The translations under genes were made by a program, and so were the position numbers. From a virus, in the IMG/VR virus record IMGVR_UViG_3300018083_001080, positions 1-22,700 of that record: 22,700 nucleotides of DNA. One strand, written 5' to 3'. This document shows positions 5,915-13,602 of the stretch, in pieces. Numbering within the stretch: the first letter of the stretch is position 1; each line of letters opens with the position of its first letter. A model generated the notes under the pieces. It saw only the letters and a list, made by a program, of their open reading frames with translations, did not search any database and was not told where the DNA came from.

Positions 5915-7360
5915 GTGGTCAAGAAACCAGACGCTAGAACTTTTGGTCAAGACTTAATGCGTGGCGAACATGTTGTGGGCAAAAGCAAATACAAACCGAC
6001 CATGACAAGTGAGGAACGGGTTGTTGCCAACAAGGTCGGAAGCTATCGCGATCAGGACAAGCTTAATCAAATCATGACTCAAAAGGCGCCAATTAAGAAA
6101 CGCAACTTCACTCCACATGTCGGGCTTTTTGAGGAACTAAGTCAGAAACCAAAAGGCGGTGCATTGGGCGAGCGCTTTCTGATGTCGCCGTTTACAATAT
6201 TGAATGCCCGCGAAGGCTGGTGGCAAGATCGCAAGCGTGCATGGCTGGAGCTTGGCATTAAAAGCGAGCTTGGGCGCGGCAACGACGCGGCACCCGGCGG
6301 CTCCAAGCAATGCGCCATTGATCCGGTGACTGGCAAGATCTGCCGGGCTGACAGCAAAGGCAGGCCCATTGCTGGCACGGTGGCCAAGGTGCATACCGCC
6401 ACGCTGGCCAAGGATGGCCGTGCCGGGCTTACTTTTGATACCACCACCGATCCATACCGAAGCAAGGCCAACGGAGCCATTGCTGGTGCAAAGGTTGGCT
6501 CCGGTAAAAATGCGTTCAAATTCAAAACCGCCGACGGCTATAAAAGCGGTACCGAAATAAACCAAAGCAGACAAACCGCTTCATTAAAAGGCGGGCTTAC
6601 CGTCGGCACCACCATTCATCCCTATGACGATCAGGAAGGCGGTGACGCTTCAGCAACCGGCACTTCGATCTTTGACCCGGTGCTGTGCGAATTGGCCTAT
6701 CGCTGGTTCTCACCACCCGGCGGATTAATTCTGGACCCGTTTGCTGGCGGCTCGGTGCGTGGCATTGTTGCGGCAAAGCAAGGTCGGAAATACATCGGCA
6801 TTGATCTGCAAAAGCGCCAGCTTGAAGCCAATTTCGAGCAAGGCGAGGAAATCTGTACCAAAGGCGACCCGAAGCCGGACTGGCGTTGCGGTGACTCGCG
6901 GGACATTGCCAAGCTGGTAAAGGAGCAAGCCGACTTTATTTTCACCTGTCCGCCTTATGCTGACCTCGAGCGCTATTCGGATGACCCGAAAGATTTGTCT
7001 ACGCTTGGGTACGAAGAATTTCGCAAGGTCTATACCGAGATCATCAAGGCGGCTTGCTCCAGATTGAAGCCAAACCGATTTGCGTGCTTTGTAGTCGGTG
7101 ATGTGCGAGGCAAGGATGGTAACTATTATAATTTTCCGGGCCATACCGTTGAAGCATTCGCCGCTGCCGGGTTGAAATTCTACAACGAGGCCATTTTAGT
7201 CACTGCCGTTGGCTCGCTGCCGGTTCGAGCCAGCCGCCAGTTTGAAGTGGCCCGCAAGCTGGGGAAAACCCATCAAAACGTTTATGTGTTCCTAAAGGGC
7301 GATGCCAAGCTGGCGACCAAGGCCTGCGGGCCGCTGGGGGATGCCGATTTTGCCGCTTGA
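5915..7360 (+). CDS. DNA N4/N6-type methyltransferase with N-terminal phage domain (481 aa)
   Basis: Residue about 273 starts DPFAGGSVRG, the S-adenosylmethionine-binding motif I. Residues about 344-348 are TCPPY, the catalytic motif IV of amino-methyltransferases. The order is I then IV, unlike the beta class. IGIDLQKRQL after motif I and FACFVVGDVR after motif IV also fit. The N-terminal 110 residues contain SPFTILNAREGWWQDRKRAW, a block I recall from other phage methylases. The middle (about 130-240) is Gly/Lys-rich and low in predicted structure, perhaps target recognition. Start is GTG 5915 with AAAGGA upstream. It could protect phage DNA from restriction or take part in a modification with the PLP-like neighbour. 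The stop overlaps the next promoter. Confidence 0.8.
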   Translation: MVKKPDARTFGQDLMRGEHVVGKSKYKPTMTSEERVVANKVGSYRDQDKLNQIMTQKAPIKKRNFTPHVGLFEELSQKPKGGALGERFLMSPFTILNAREGWWQDRKRAWLELGIKSELGRGNDAAPGGSKQCAIDPVTGKICRADSKGRPIAGTVAKVHTATLAKDGRAGLTFDTTTDPYRSKANGAIAGAKVGSGKNAFKFKTADGYKSGTEINQSRQTASLKGGLTVGTTIHPYDDQEGGDASATGTSIFDPVLCELAYRWFSPPGGLILDPFAGGSVRGIVAAKQGRKYIGIDLQKRQLEANFEQGEEICTKGDPKPDWRCGDSRDIAKLVKEQADFIFTCPPYADLERYSDDPKDLSTLGYEEFRKVYTEIIKAACSRLKPNRFACFVVGDVRGKDGNYYNFPGHTVEAFAAAGLKFYNEAILVTAVGSLPVRASRQFEVARKLGKTHQNVYVFLKGDAKLATKACGPLGDADFAA

Positions 7361-7385
7361 TTATTTATTTATTTAGCTTTACTGT
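7357..7385 (+). promoter_or_regulatory. Rightward promoter, AT-spacer family
   Basis: TTGATT (7357-7362) overlaps the methyltransferase stop codon. A 17-base spacer ATTTATTTATTTAGCTT and TACTGT (7380-7385) follow. The spacer is the same element found at 1216, 3345, 3685 and on the minus strand at 1136. It lies 25 bases before the next gene. Confidence 0.6.
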
Positions 7386-7410
7386 ATGGGAGAACGGAGG
7401 GATTATTCAC

Positions 7411-7689
7411 ATGGCTAAAGCTAAACTAAACGGTGGTTTTGAAGGCTGGGCCGATCAAGTATTCACGGTCGCCTCCAGCTTCAGGCTGCATCGTTTTCAC
7501 AATAAAGGTGGTTGCGACCAAACTGAAACCAACGACTTTGGCGTAGCCATGCGATTGGCGCATCTGGAGCTTGAAGCTGGCCGCCGGGTCATGGTCTACG
7601 CTTGCGCCGAAAGCGGTCGCTCGGTCTTGCTGGAGCAAAAGCTTTGGAATCATTTTGCTGAGCTTTGGACTACTAATCGAAAACAATAA
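7411..7689 (+). CDS. Hypothetical protein (92 aa)
   Basis: ATG 7411 has GGAGGGA 8 bases upstream. The product starts MAKAKLNGGFEGWADQVFTV and contains HRFHNKGGCDQTETNDFGVA. It is soluble in appearance, with two isolated cysteines and no clear motif. It forms a one-gene unit between its own promoter and a terminator at 7753-7786, so it is probably made in quantity. Family not recognised. Confidence 0.65.
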   Translation: MAKAKLNGGFEGWADQVFTVASSFRLHRFHNKGGCDQTETNDFGVAMRLAHLELEAGRRVMVYACAESGRSVLLEQKLWNHFAELWTTNRKQ

Positions 7690-7752
7690 GAATGCGCTTG
7701 TGCTGTTTTATGGGATCATGTGCCATCTACTCATGAAATAGCATTTTAGCGC

Positions 7753-7786
7753 GGGCGCAGTCTGGGAAGGGCTGCGCCCATTTTTT
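7753..7786 (+). terminator. Rho-independent terminator
   Basis: GGGCGCAG (7753-7760) pairs with CTGCGCCC (7772-7779), followed by ATTTTTT. It separates the 92-aa gene from the next operon. Confidence 0.88.
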
Positions 7787-7798
7787 ATAGGTGCAAGA

Positions 7799-7999
7799 AT
7801 GAAACGGTGGGAGGAGCTAAAGCAGTACACTCCTGCTGAAAGGCGATATTTACGTGGGTATAAATGCGAATGGTGCGGCTTGCTTTTGAATAAGCAAGGC
7901 TGTGGAGCGTTTTGTGATGGACCTTGTAATATAGAAGCCCGGCACAAGAGACGGCGCGAATGCTTAAGCAGTAGAAAGCAATCACGGGTTAAAGAATGA
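7799..7999 (+). CDS. Small cysteine-rich zinc-binding-like protein (66 aa)
   Basis: Begins MKRWEELKQYTPAERRYL. CEWCGLLLNKQGCGAFCDG (residues 23-41) plus PCN just after gives a cluster of cysteines (CxxC, then C, C, C) that could hold one or two zinc ions. The C-terminus is strongly basic (RHKRRR). It starts 13 bases after a terminator T-run with TAGGTG as ribosome site, and its stop overlaps the next start (ATGA). Probably nucleic-acid binding by charge; no family name. Confidence 0.6.
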   Translation: MKRWEELKQYTPAERRYLRGYKCEWCGLLLNKQGCGAFCDGPCNIEARHKRRRECLSSRKQSRVKE

Positions 8000-8157
8000 C
8001 CGGAGAATTTCCAACCATGGAAGCGGCCTATTGGAAAGGCTTCAGGGATGGCTATCACGGCGTGCATGATACGCCGGTGCCGAATTTCAATCGCTCTTAT
8101 GAGCGTGGTTTTGTAATGGGAATGAAAGCTAAAAAAGACAACGAGGAAAAAGCATGA
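7996..8157 (+). CDS. Ribosome-modulation-factor-like small protein (53 aa)
   Basis: Residues 12-50 have the pattern YWKGFRDGYHG...PVPNF....YERGFVMG, i.e. two GF/GW-type helices around a short Pro-containing loop. This resembles ribosome modulation factor (RMF), which pairs ribosomes into inactive dimers in bacteria. Length (53 aa) also matches RMF (about 55 aa). The N-terminus is less basic than in true RMF, so the function may differ. It overlaps the genes before and after by ATGA, placing it in the replication operon just before the sliding clamp. Confidence 0.5.
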   Translation: MTGEFPTMEAAYWKGFRDGYHGVHDTPVPNFNRSYERGFVMGMKAKKDNEEKA

Positions 8158-9119
8158 AAGAAGTTATTAGCTGGCTCAACGCTGCTATTGCATCCGGCAA
8201 GGATGCAGCTGGCGGCATGACCTATTACAAAGTCAACGGTAAGACTATTAGCGCCACCAATGGAGATATTACAGCGTGTGCGCCTTGGCGTTGGGGCGGC
8301 AAGTTCTTTGTACCCGGACAGGAATTTGAGAAAATTCTGAATAAGCTACCCGGCGAGCCGGAAATAATCGAAGGCGAAAACGAGATCAAATTAAAGTCCG
8401 GGAGATTTTCCGGCACCATTCAGACTTTGAAATTGTCGGAGTGGAAATACGAAGGCATTGACAAGGCCAAGTGGCAAAAGCTGCCGAAAGGCTTTGTAGC
8501 AATCCTGACCGCGCTGCGACCGTTTATTTCCGAAGATGGTGTGCCGTGGGCGCAATCTATCGCGTTTGATAACGATTGGGTTTATGCAACCAACAACATG
8601 GTCATTGCAGGCTCGGCATGTCAGGTTGGAAAATGCCAAGCATTGCTGCCAACCCAAGCTGTCGATTTTTTATTAAGCCGAACCGACGGATTGATTGAAT
8701 GGACTTTTGATGCTCATTTCATGGCGTTTCGTTGGGCCAATGGTGCTTGGATGCGAACCCAACTTGTGGTGGGTAAATTTCCTGAAAATGCAGCGGGCTT
8801 GATTCGCAAAAGCGAAAAGGCAAAGCCGACTCAAAAAATTGATGATGACTTTCGTGAGGCAGTTGGACGGATTGGCGAACTTGCCGAGGATACCATGGCA
8901 ATATTCAAAAATCGTATTGAGGCAAAATTCGGCAAAGCGGTTGTCGAGGACGGCATTAAATGCGAAATTCCAAAAGGCCAATTGTGCTCCATTTTCGGAG
9001 CCAAATTCTTGATACCAATGCTCAAGGTGGCTGAGGTTTGGCAGCCGTCGCTTTGGCCAGAGCCGGTGCCATGGCGCGGCAAGAACATATCCGGGTTTAT
9101 TGTTGGTAGGCGGCAATGA
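8154..9119 (+). CDS. DnaN-like DNA sliding clamp (321 aa)
   Basis: Repeated clamp-type features suggest a divergent beta clamp. ISATNGDITACAP (about residues 32-44) and VYATNNMVIAGSA (about 143-155) match the ATDG...A strand of clamp domains. LLPTQAVDFLLSR and later MRTQLVVGKFPEN match the 'P..al..ll' and 'R.i.GKFPd' segments of DnaN domain 2. The length, 321 against about 366 aa for bacterial DnaN, fits three shortened domains. A clamp encircles DNA and tethers the polymerase; the family B polymerase gene three genes downstream is the natural partner. ATG 8154 overlaps the preceding stop. The assignment rests on pattern recognition, not a search. Confidence 0.6.
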   Translation: MKEVISWLNAAIASGKDAAGGMTYYKVNGKTISATNGDITACAPWRWGGKFFVPGQEFEKILNKLPGEPEIIEGENEIKLKSGRFSGTIQTLKLSEWKYEGIDKAKWQKLPKGFVAILTALRPFISEDGVPWAQSIAFDNDWVYATNNMVIAGSACQVGKCQALLPTQAVDFLLSRTDGLIEWTFDAHFMAFRWANGAWMRTQLVVGKFPENAAGLIRKSEKAKPTQKIDDDFREAVGRIGELAEDTMAIFKNRIEAKFGKAVVEDGIKCEIPKGQLCSIFGAKFLIPMLKVAEVWQPSLWPEPVPWRGKNISGFIVGRRQ

Positions 9120-9147
9120 ATCGCGGCTCAAATAAGAGGATAGTCCA

Positions 9148-9366
9148 GTGACCAAAACCGAAGAAGCAATAGAGCGGGTTCGGGACGCCTTCAAGGCTCC
9201 CTCGTCCCTGATGGGCGGGGAAACTTTCATTCTGAACATCAATGATGTTGCCGAACTTCTGCGGGATCACGGACTGCAAAAACAGGCATTGGCTAACTGC
9301 CACAAAGAGATTTTTAAGCTCCGCGACGCACTGGCAAGTCAGCCGGTGTGCGGCGCTAATCAGTGA
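9148..9366 (+). CDS. Small hypothetical protein, possibly coiled-coil (72 aa)
   Basis: GTG 9148 with AAGAGGAT upstream. The sequence is helical in character (EEAIERVRDAFKA, NDVAELLRDHGLQKQALANC, EIFKLRDALAS). An 11-codon frame (9116-9151) bridges from the clamp stop to this GTG with ATGA/GTGA overlaps and may only couple translation. No family recognised. Confidence 0.55.
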   Translation: MTKTEEAIERVRDAFKAPSSLMGGETFILNINDVAELLRDHGLQKQALANCHKEIFKLRDALASQPVCGANQ

Positions 9367-9384
9367 CGATAAGAGAGGATAGCT

Positions 9385-9591
9385 ATGTTTCTCACACCAG
9401 AGATTGCCCACGATCTGCGACACGGCGCGAGCTTCGATGTTGAGGGCGAGCGCATAGGCGTCCGCCGCGTCAAAAGAGTTTGGTTCAATCCGTCATCCGG
9501 CCACTATGTCGCGGACGTTGGTTCCTGTTTTATGTGGACTGACGAACCGCACAAGCCTTGGCGAGTCGTGCCGTGCAACCCTAATCAGTGA
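9385..9591 (+). CDS. Small beta-rich hypothetical protein (68 aa)
   Basis: ATG 9385 has AGAGGAT upstream. The product contains FDVEGERIGVRRVKRVWFN and YVADVGSCFMWTDEPHKPW, which look like successive beta strands. No cysteine pair or membrane segment. Its stop overlaps a GTG in the polymerase frame (GTGA). Function unknown. Confidence 0.6.
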   Translation: MFLTPEIAHDLRHGASFDVEGERIGVRRVKRVWFNPSSGHYVADVGSCFMWTDEPHKPWRVVPCNPNQ

Positions 9592-9596
9592 TTAAC

Positions 9597-11585
9597 ATGA
9601 GTGATTTAGGAAATGATGCAGGCTTCTGGCCGGGCGCTCCGGCCAAGGTCAAATATCAACCTGATCCTAATGCTCCAAAAAAGGAGCCGAAAGTTCGCGA
9701 GCCGAAACAGAAAGTTGAATTGAATCCATACAAGCCCCGCAAGGCACCATCTTTTGAAGTGCTATCCGATGAAGAACTGGTTGAAGCTGTTGGTGATACT
9801 TTGGTGTTCGATGTCGAATGCTTCAAGAATTATTTTCTGATCGCCTTCAAGCATTTAAAAACCGGCAAGTTTCTTTTGTTCGAAATTCCGTTTGACGGCG
9901 ATAAGCTGGAATGGGTGCTGATAAATTTTACTTGCGTGGGATTCAATAGCTTGCGCTACGACATGCCGCTGGTCTGGATGGCCAGATCTAATCAGGATAT
10001 GATTAAACTTAAAAAGGTCAGCGATGAATTGATTCGCGGCGAATTTGTTACCAACATTACAAGGCGGCACAAGATTTCAATATTAAAAACCAAGCACATT
10101 GACCTGATAGAAGTATGTCCAATGTATGGAAGCTTGAAGCTTTATGGCGCAAGATTGCACGCCGAACGTATCTTGGAACTGCCGTGGTCTGATCTTCAAG
10201 AATTAGAAAAATGGCAAATATCTGTTACAAGACATTATTGCTTGGACGATCTGAATTTGACTGAATTGGTTTTCAACAATTTGACCGAACAACTACAATT
10301 GCGCGCCGAGCTTACCAAAGAGCAGCAAAAGGATTTGATGTCAAAGTCCGATGCTCAAATTGCCGAAGCGGTGATCGGCAACGAAATCAAAAAGATCAAA
10401 AACGCTTTTCCAAGTAGACCTAAAATCAAGCCCGGTAGTATTTTCAAATTTAAGACTCCAAAAAATCTAAAATTTCAAACCAAATACATGAAAGACATTC
10501 TCAAGACGGTTGAAGGAATTGAATTTGTTCTGGAGCCATCCGGCTATCTCGGCAGGCCAGAAATAATTGACACCGTAGAAATAACAATCGGCAATTCAAT
10601 TTACCGGATGGGAATGGGCGGGCTGCATAGCTCAGAAAGCCGCATGGCTTTAGTGGCGGATGCCAAGCATGATATCATCGATCGCGATGTGGCGTCCTAT
10701 TATCCGGCTATTGTGATGAATTGCGGGCTATATCCAAAAAATCTTGGACCAGAATTTTTACAGGTCTACAAAAGTTTAATTGAGCGCAGGCTTGCCGCTA
10801 AGAAGGCAGGGAATATTGCGGTCTCCGAGAACTTGAAAATTTCGATCAATGGTACTTTTGGCAAGACTGGAAACCCGTATTCTATTTTATACGCGCCCGA
10901 GGTTATTATTCAAATTTTGTTGGGCGGTCAGCTTTACCTGCTGATGCTAATTGAAGCTCTGGAGCTTGGCGGCGTGCCGGTAGCCAGTGCCAATACCGAT
11001 GGCATTTTGATGTATTGTCCTAAATCAAAAAAGAACAAAGCCGATCAAATTATCAGCCAGTGGGAAAAGACTACTAACTTTGTGACTGAGGAAACCCAAT
11101 ACAAGGCAGTTTATAGTCGTGACGTGAACGCCTATTTGGCAATAAAACTGGATGGCTCGGTCAAAGGCAAGAATATCTTTTATGATCCGTGGCGGGCCAA
11201 GAATGCCCGCGATCGATTCTGGCAATTTCAAAAGAATCCAAATTGTCAAATTGCGGTCGAAGCAGTCGAGCGGTTTGTGGTTGACGGCATCCCAATAGAA
11301 AAGACCGTGCGGGAATGTAAAGACATTTGTAAATTTGTAGCGGTAAAAAATGTGACCGGTGGGGCGCATAAAGCCGGAGACTATCTTGGCAAGACCGTAC
11401 GATGGTATATTGCTGACGGTGAGCAAGGCAGCATCAATTATGTAGCTAATAACAACCTGGTCCCGGATACTTTAGGGGCAAAACCGGTAATGGATTTACC
11501 AACCAGCTTGCCGGACGATATAGATTACGCCTATTATATTCGACGCGCCGAGGAAATGTTAGTCGATATGGGATATTCTAAATGA
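9597..11585 (+). CDS. Family B DNA polymerase with 3'-5' exonuclease (662 aa)
   Basis: Copies DNA and proofreads. Exonuclease motif I is FDVECF (D72, E74), motif II VGFNSLRYDMPL, motif III YCLDDLNLTE. Polymerase motif A is DRDVASYYPAIVM (D364 region), motif B KISINGTFGK (K414), motif C ANTDGI with catalytic D468; the first Asp of the usual DTD is Asn here. At 662 aa it is compact compared with cellular family B enzymes (780-900 aa). There is no obvious TPR2 protein-priming insertion, and the PrimPol gene downstream suggests RNA/DNA priming. ATG 9597 chosen; GTG 9588 is in frame. A clamp-like protein is encoded just upstream. The stop overlaps the next start. Confidence 0.88.
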   Translation: MSDLGNDAGFWPGAPAKVKYQPDPNAPKKEPKVREPKQKVELNPYKPRKAPSFEVLSDEELVEAVGDTLVFDVECFKNYFLIAFKHLKTGKFLLFEIPFDGDKLEWVLINFTCVGFNSLRYDMPLVWMARSNQDMIKLKKVSDELIRGEFVTNITRRHKISILKTKHIDLIEVCPMYGSLKLYGARLHAERILELPWSDLQELEKWQISVTRHYCLDDLNLTELVFNNLTEQLQLRAELTKEQQKDLMSKSDAQIAEAVIGNEIKKIKNAFPSRPKIKPGSIFKFKTPKNLKFQTKYMKDILKTVEGIEFVLEPSGYLGRPEIIDTVEITIGNSIYRMGMGGLHSSESRMALVADAKHDIIDRDVASYYPAIVMNCGLYPKNLGPEFLQVYKSLIERRLAAKKAGNIAVSENLKISINGTFGKTGNPYSILYAPEVIIQILLGGQLYLLMLIEALELGGVPVASANTDGILMYCPKSKKNKADQIISQWEKTTNFVTEETQYKAVYSRDVNAYLAIKLDGSVKGKNIFYDPWRAKNARDRFWQFQKNPNCQIAVEAVERFVVDGIPIEKTVRECKDICKFVAVKNVTGGAHKAGDYLGKTVRWYIADGEQGSINYVANNNLVPDTLGAKPVMDLPTSLPDDIDYAYYIRRAEEMLVDMGYSK

Positions 11586-12298
11586 ATCTTTTGATTAGTT
11601 TTAGCGGAGGCGAAACGTCAGCCTACATGACGCATTGGCTGCTGAATAATCAGCAGGCTAAGTATAAAAACATAGTTATAGTTTTTGCCAATACAGGTCA
11701 GGAAAATGAGGCGACACTTAAATTTGTTAAAAATTGTGACGAAGCTTTTGGGTTTAACACCATCTGGATTGAGGCTGTTCAATTTCAAAATGAACGAAAG
11801 GGAGCTTCTTTTAAAATAGTCAATTTTGAAACCGCTGATCGAAAAGGCAAGCCGTTTGAAGCTTCGATTAAAAAGTACGGAATTCCAAATCAAAAAAACA
11901 AAGAATGCACTCGAAACTTAAAGCGCTATCCAATTGAAGCCTATGCTCGAAGTTTGGGATGGAAAAAAACCGATTATGATTTAGCAATAGGCATTCGTTC
12001 TGATGAAATTGATCGAATGACTAGTGACGCAACAAGAAACATCATATATCCGTTAATTAAAGATCATCCCATGACCAAGCCTCAAATCAATTCCTGGTGG
12101 GCCAAGCAGCCGTTTCGACTTGATCTCAAAGGTTATCAAGGTAATTGTAAATGGTGTTGGAAAAAATCCATTCGAAAGCACCTTACTATTATAAGTGAGA
12201 ATCCTAAAGCGTATGACTTTCCTCGTAAAATGGAAAAATTATATGGTACCATAGGTCCAGAATCTTGCGAGGTATTTGCTGATGAAGATGAAAAATAA
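11582..12298 (+). CDS. PAPS-reductase-like / adenine nucleotide alpha hydrolase protein (238 aa)
   Basis: SFSGGETSAYM (residues 6-16) is the PP-loop ATP-pyrophosphatase motif, and FANTGQENEATLKFV (35-49) is the following strand-helix typical of PAPS reductase-like proteins. KECTRNLKRYPIEAY (C109) and a second pair CKWC (C189, C192) resemble the cysteines of DndC-like and tRNA-thiolating relatives, perhaps a metal site. Phage members are widespread and poorly understood; proposals include DNA sulfur modification or nucleotide chemistry. No dnd partner genes are seen here. Codon use is more AT-rich than its neighbours, suggesting recent acquisition together with the polymerase. Overlaps both neighbours. 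Confidence 0.75.
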   Translation: MNLLISFSGGETSAYMTHWLLNNQQAKYKNIVIVFANTGQENEATLKFVKNCDEAFGFNTIWIEAVQFQNERKGASFKIVNFETADRKGKPFEASIKKYGIPNQKNKECTRNLKRYPIEAYARSLGWKKTDYDLAIGIRSDEIDRMTSDATRNIIYPLIKDHPMTKPQINSWWAKQPFRLDLKGYQGNCKWCWKKSIRKHLTIISENPKAYDFPRKMEKLYGTIGPESCEVFADEDEK

Positions 12299-12677
12299 AC
12301 AAAACGAGGAAACCGTGCAAACTCATTGCGCCAAGCTGCTGGAAGCTTACGCGCGTGAGGATGTTTGCTGGTTTGCGGTACCGAATGGCGGGCTGCGTCC
12401 TAAGCGCACCGCGTTCAAGCTGAAACAGCAAGGCGTAAAGCGCGGCGTTTCGGATTTGTTTTTTATAATCAACGGTAAGTCTATTGGTTTGGAAATTAAA
12501 CCCGCCACAGGCGGCGTGCAATCAGACAAACAAAGCGACTGGCAGGAGCGCTTGGAACGCGCCGGTGGTTTTTACTATTTGGCCCGAGGGTTGAGCGAAG
12601 CGGTTGTCATCATGAACCGCATCGGAGCCTTCAGAATGCCAATCAAGCTTACGAGTGAGACTGTGACGCAAGCGTAG
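12282..12677 (+). CDS. VRR-NUC domain nuclease (131 aa)
   Basis: VPNGGLRPKRTAFKLKQQGV, then VSDLFF (D58) and GLEIKPATGG (E71, K73), followed by QSDKQ, form the PD-(D/E)XK core of the VRR-NUC family. These are often stand-alone Holliday-junction or flap-type nucleases in phages. Length is typical of the minimal phage form. ATG 12282 follows GAGGT by 8 bases; ATG 12288 is also possible. It overlaps the PAPS-like gene by 17 bases and precedes the Sak4-like gene, fitting a recombination module. Confidence 0.85.
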   Translation: MKMKNKQNEETVQTHCAKLLEAYAREDVCWFAVPNGGLRPKRTAFKLKQQGVKRGVSDLFFIINGKSIGLEIKPATGGVQSDKQSDWQERLERAGGFYYLARGLSEAVVIMNRIGAFRMPIKLTSETVTQA

Positions 12678-12752
12678 CTTGCTGATGGTTCTCCCGACCC
12701 CGGTCTAGTCTCTCCGCACATTTCACGGGGCGGTCCATCAAGGAGACGTAAA

Positions 12753-13562
12753 ATGGCACTATCGTTGAAGGACCTGCATAAGGTCCGCGCCACCCTGCCT
12801 CCGCGCGTTTTGATCTATGGTCCGCCGGGAATTGGTAAAACCACTTTGGCTTCCGAATTTCCAGACCCGGTCTTTCTCCAAATTGAAGACGGCACTCCAA
12901 GCGATCTTGAATTGCAATCGTTCGGCAGGCTCACGGCATTTGATGATGTCATGGAGGCGGTCGCCGCGCTCTATACTGAAGAGCACAAGAATAAAACTGT
13001 AGTCTTAGATAGCTTGGACAAGCTGGAGCCGTTGGTTTGGGCAAAGGCTTGTCAGGACAATAATTGGGAAAGCATTGAAACTCCCGGCTATGGTCGCGGC
13101 TATATCGCGGTTGATACTTATTGGCGGGATTTGCTGGAAGGCATGAACGCGCTGCGCCGCGATAAGAACATGGCGGTTGTGCTGATTGCACATTCGTCTA
13201 TCGAAACCGTAAACGACCCAATGACCGCCTCGTACAGCCGCTATGATATTCGGTTGCACAAACGCGCTATTGGCATCGTTCAAGATGAAATGGATTGCGT
13301 GCTTTTCATCAATCAAGATGTCTCGTTGCTTCAAAACGATCCAAAAGCCAAGGCTGGTCCCGGCGCAAGAGTACGCGCTGCCGGTGGCGGCAACCGGTTT
13401 GTCCATGCCACGCCACGTCCTGCTTATGTGGCTAAAAATCGGTTCGGAATGCCGGACAAAATTCAATACAACAAGGGCAAAGGTTTTGAAGCTTTAAAGC
13501 CGTTCTTTCCAGCACCGGCGGTCGCTGTGAATGGAAAAGTGAAAACCTCGAAAGCCGCCTGA
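12753..13562 (+). CDS. Sak4-like RecA-fold ATPase (AAA_24) (269 aa)
   Basis: IYGPPGIGKTTLASEFP (K29 of Walker A) and TVVLDSLDKL (Walker B region) mark a RecA-fold ATPase. The layout IEDGTPSDL, LVWAKACQDNN, LIAHSSIETVNDP is characteristic of phage AAA_24 proteins such as Sak4, which act with a single-strand-binding partner in recombination. The following DUF669 gene supports this. ATG 12753 has AAGGAG 8 bases upstream. The 75-base gap before it shows no clear promoter or terminator. Confidence 0.85.
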   Translation: MALSLKDLHKVRATLPPRVLIYGPPGIGKTTLASEFPDPVFLQIEDGTPSDLELQSFGRLTAFDDVMEAVAALYTEEHKNKTVVLDSLDKLEPLVWAKACQDNNWESIETPGYGRGYIAVDTYWRDLLEGMNALRRDKNMAVVLIAHSSIETVNDPMTASYSRYDIRLHKRAIGIVQDEMDCVLFINQDVSLLQNDPKAKAGPGARVRAAGGGNRFVHATPRPAYVAKNRFGMPDKIQYNKGKGFEALKPFFPAPAVAVNGKVKTSKAA

Positions 13563-13602
13563 TCTTTCTAAAAATCCAACCCCCTCAAAAGGAACTAGAA
13601 TT

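Noticed and set aside
9116-9151. An 11-codon frame linking the clamp stop to the next GTG by overlaps.
   Set aside because: Too short to support as a gene; at most it couples translation.
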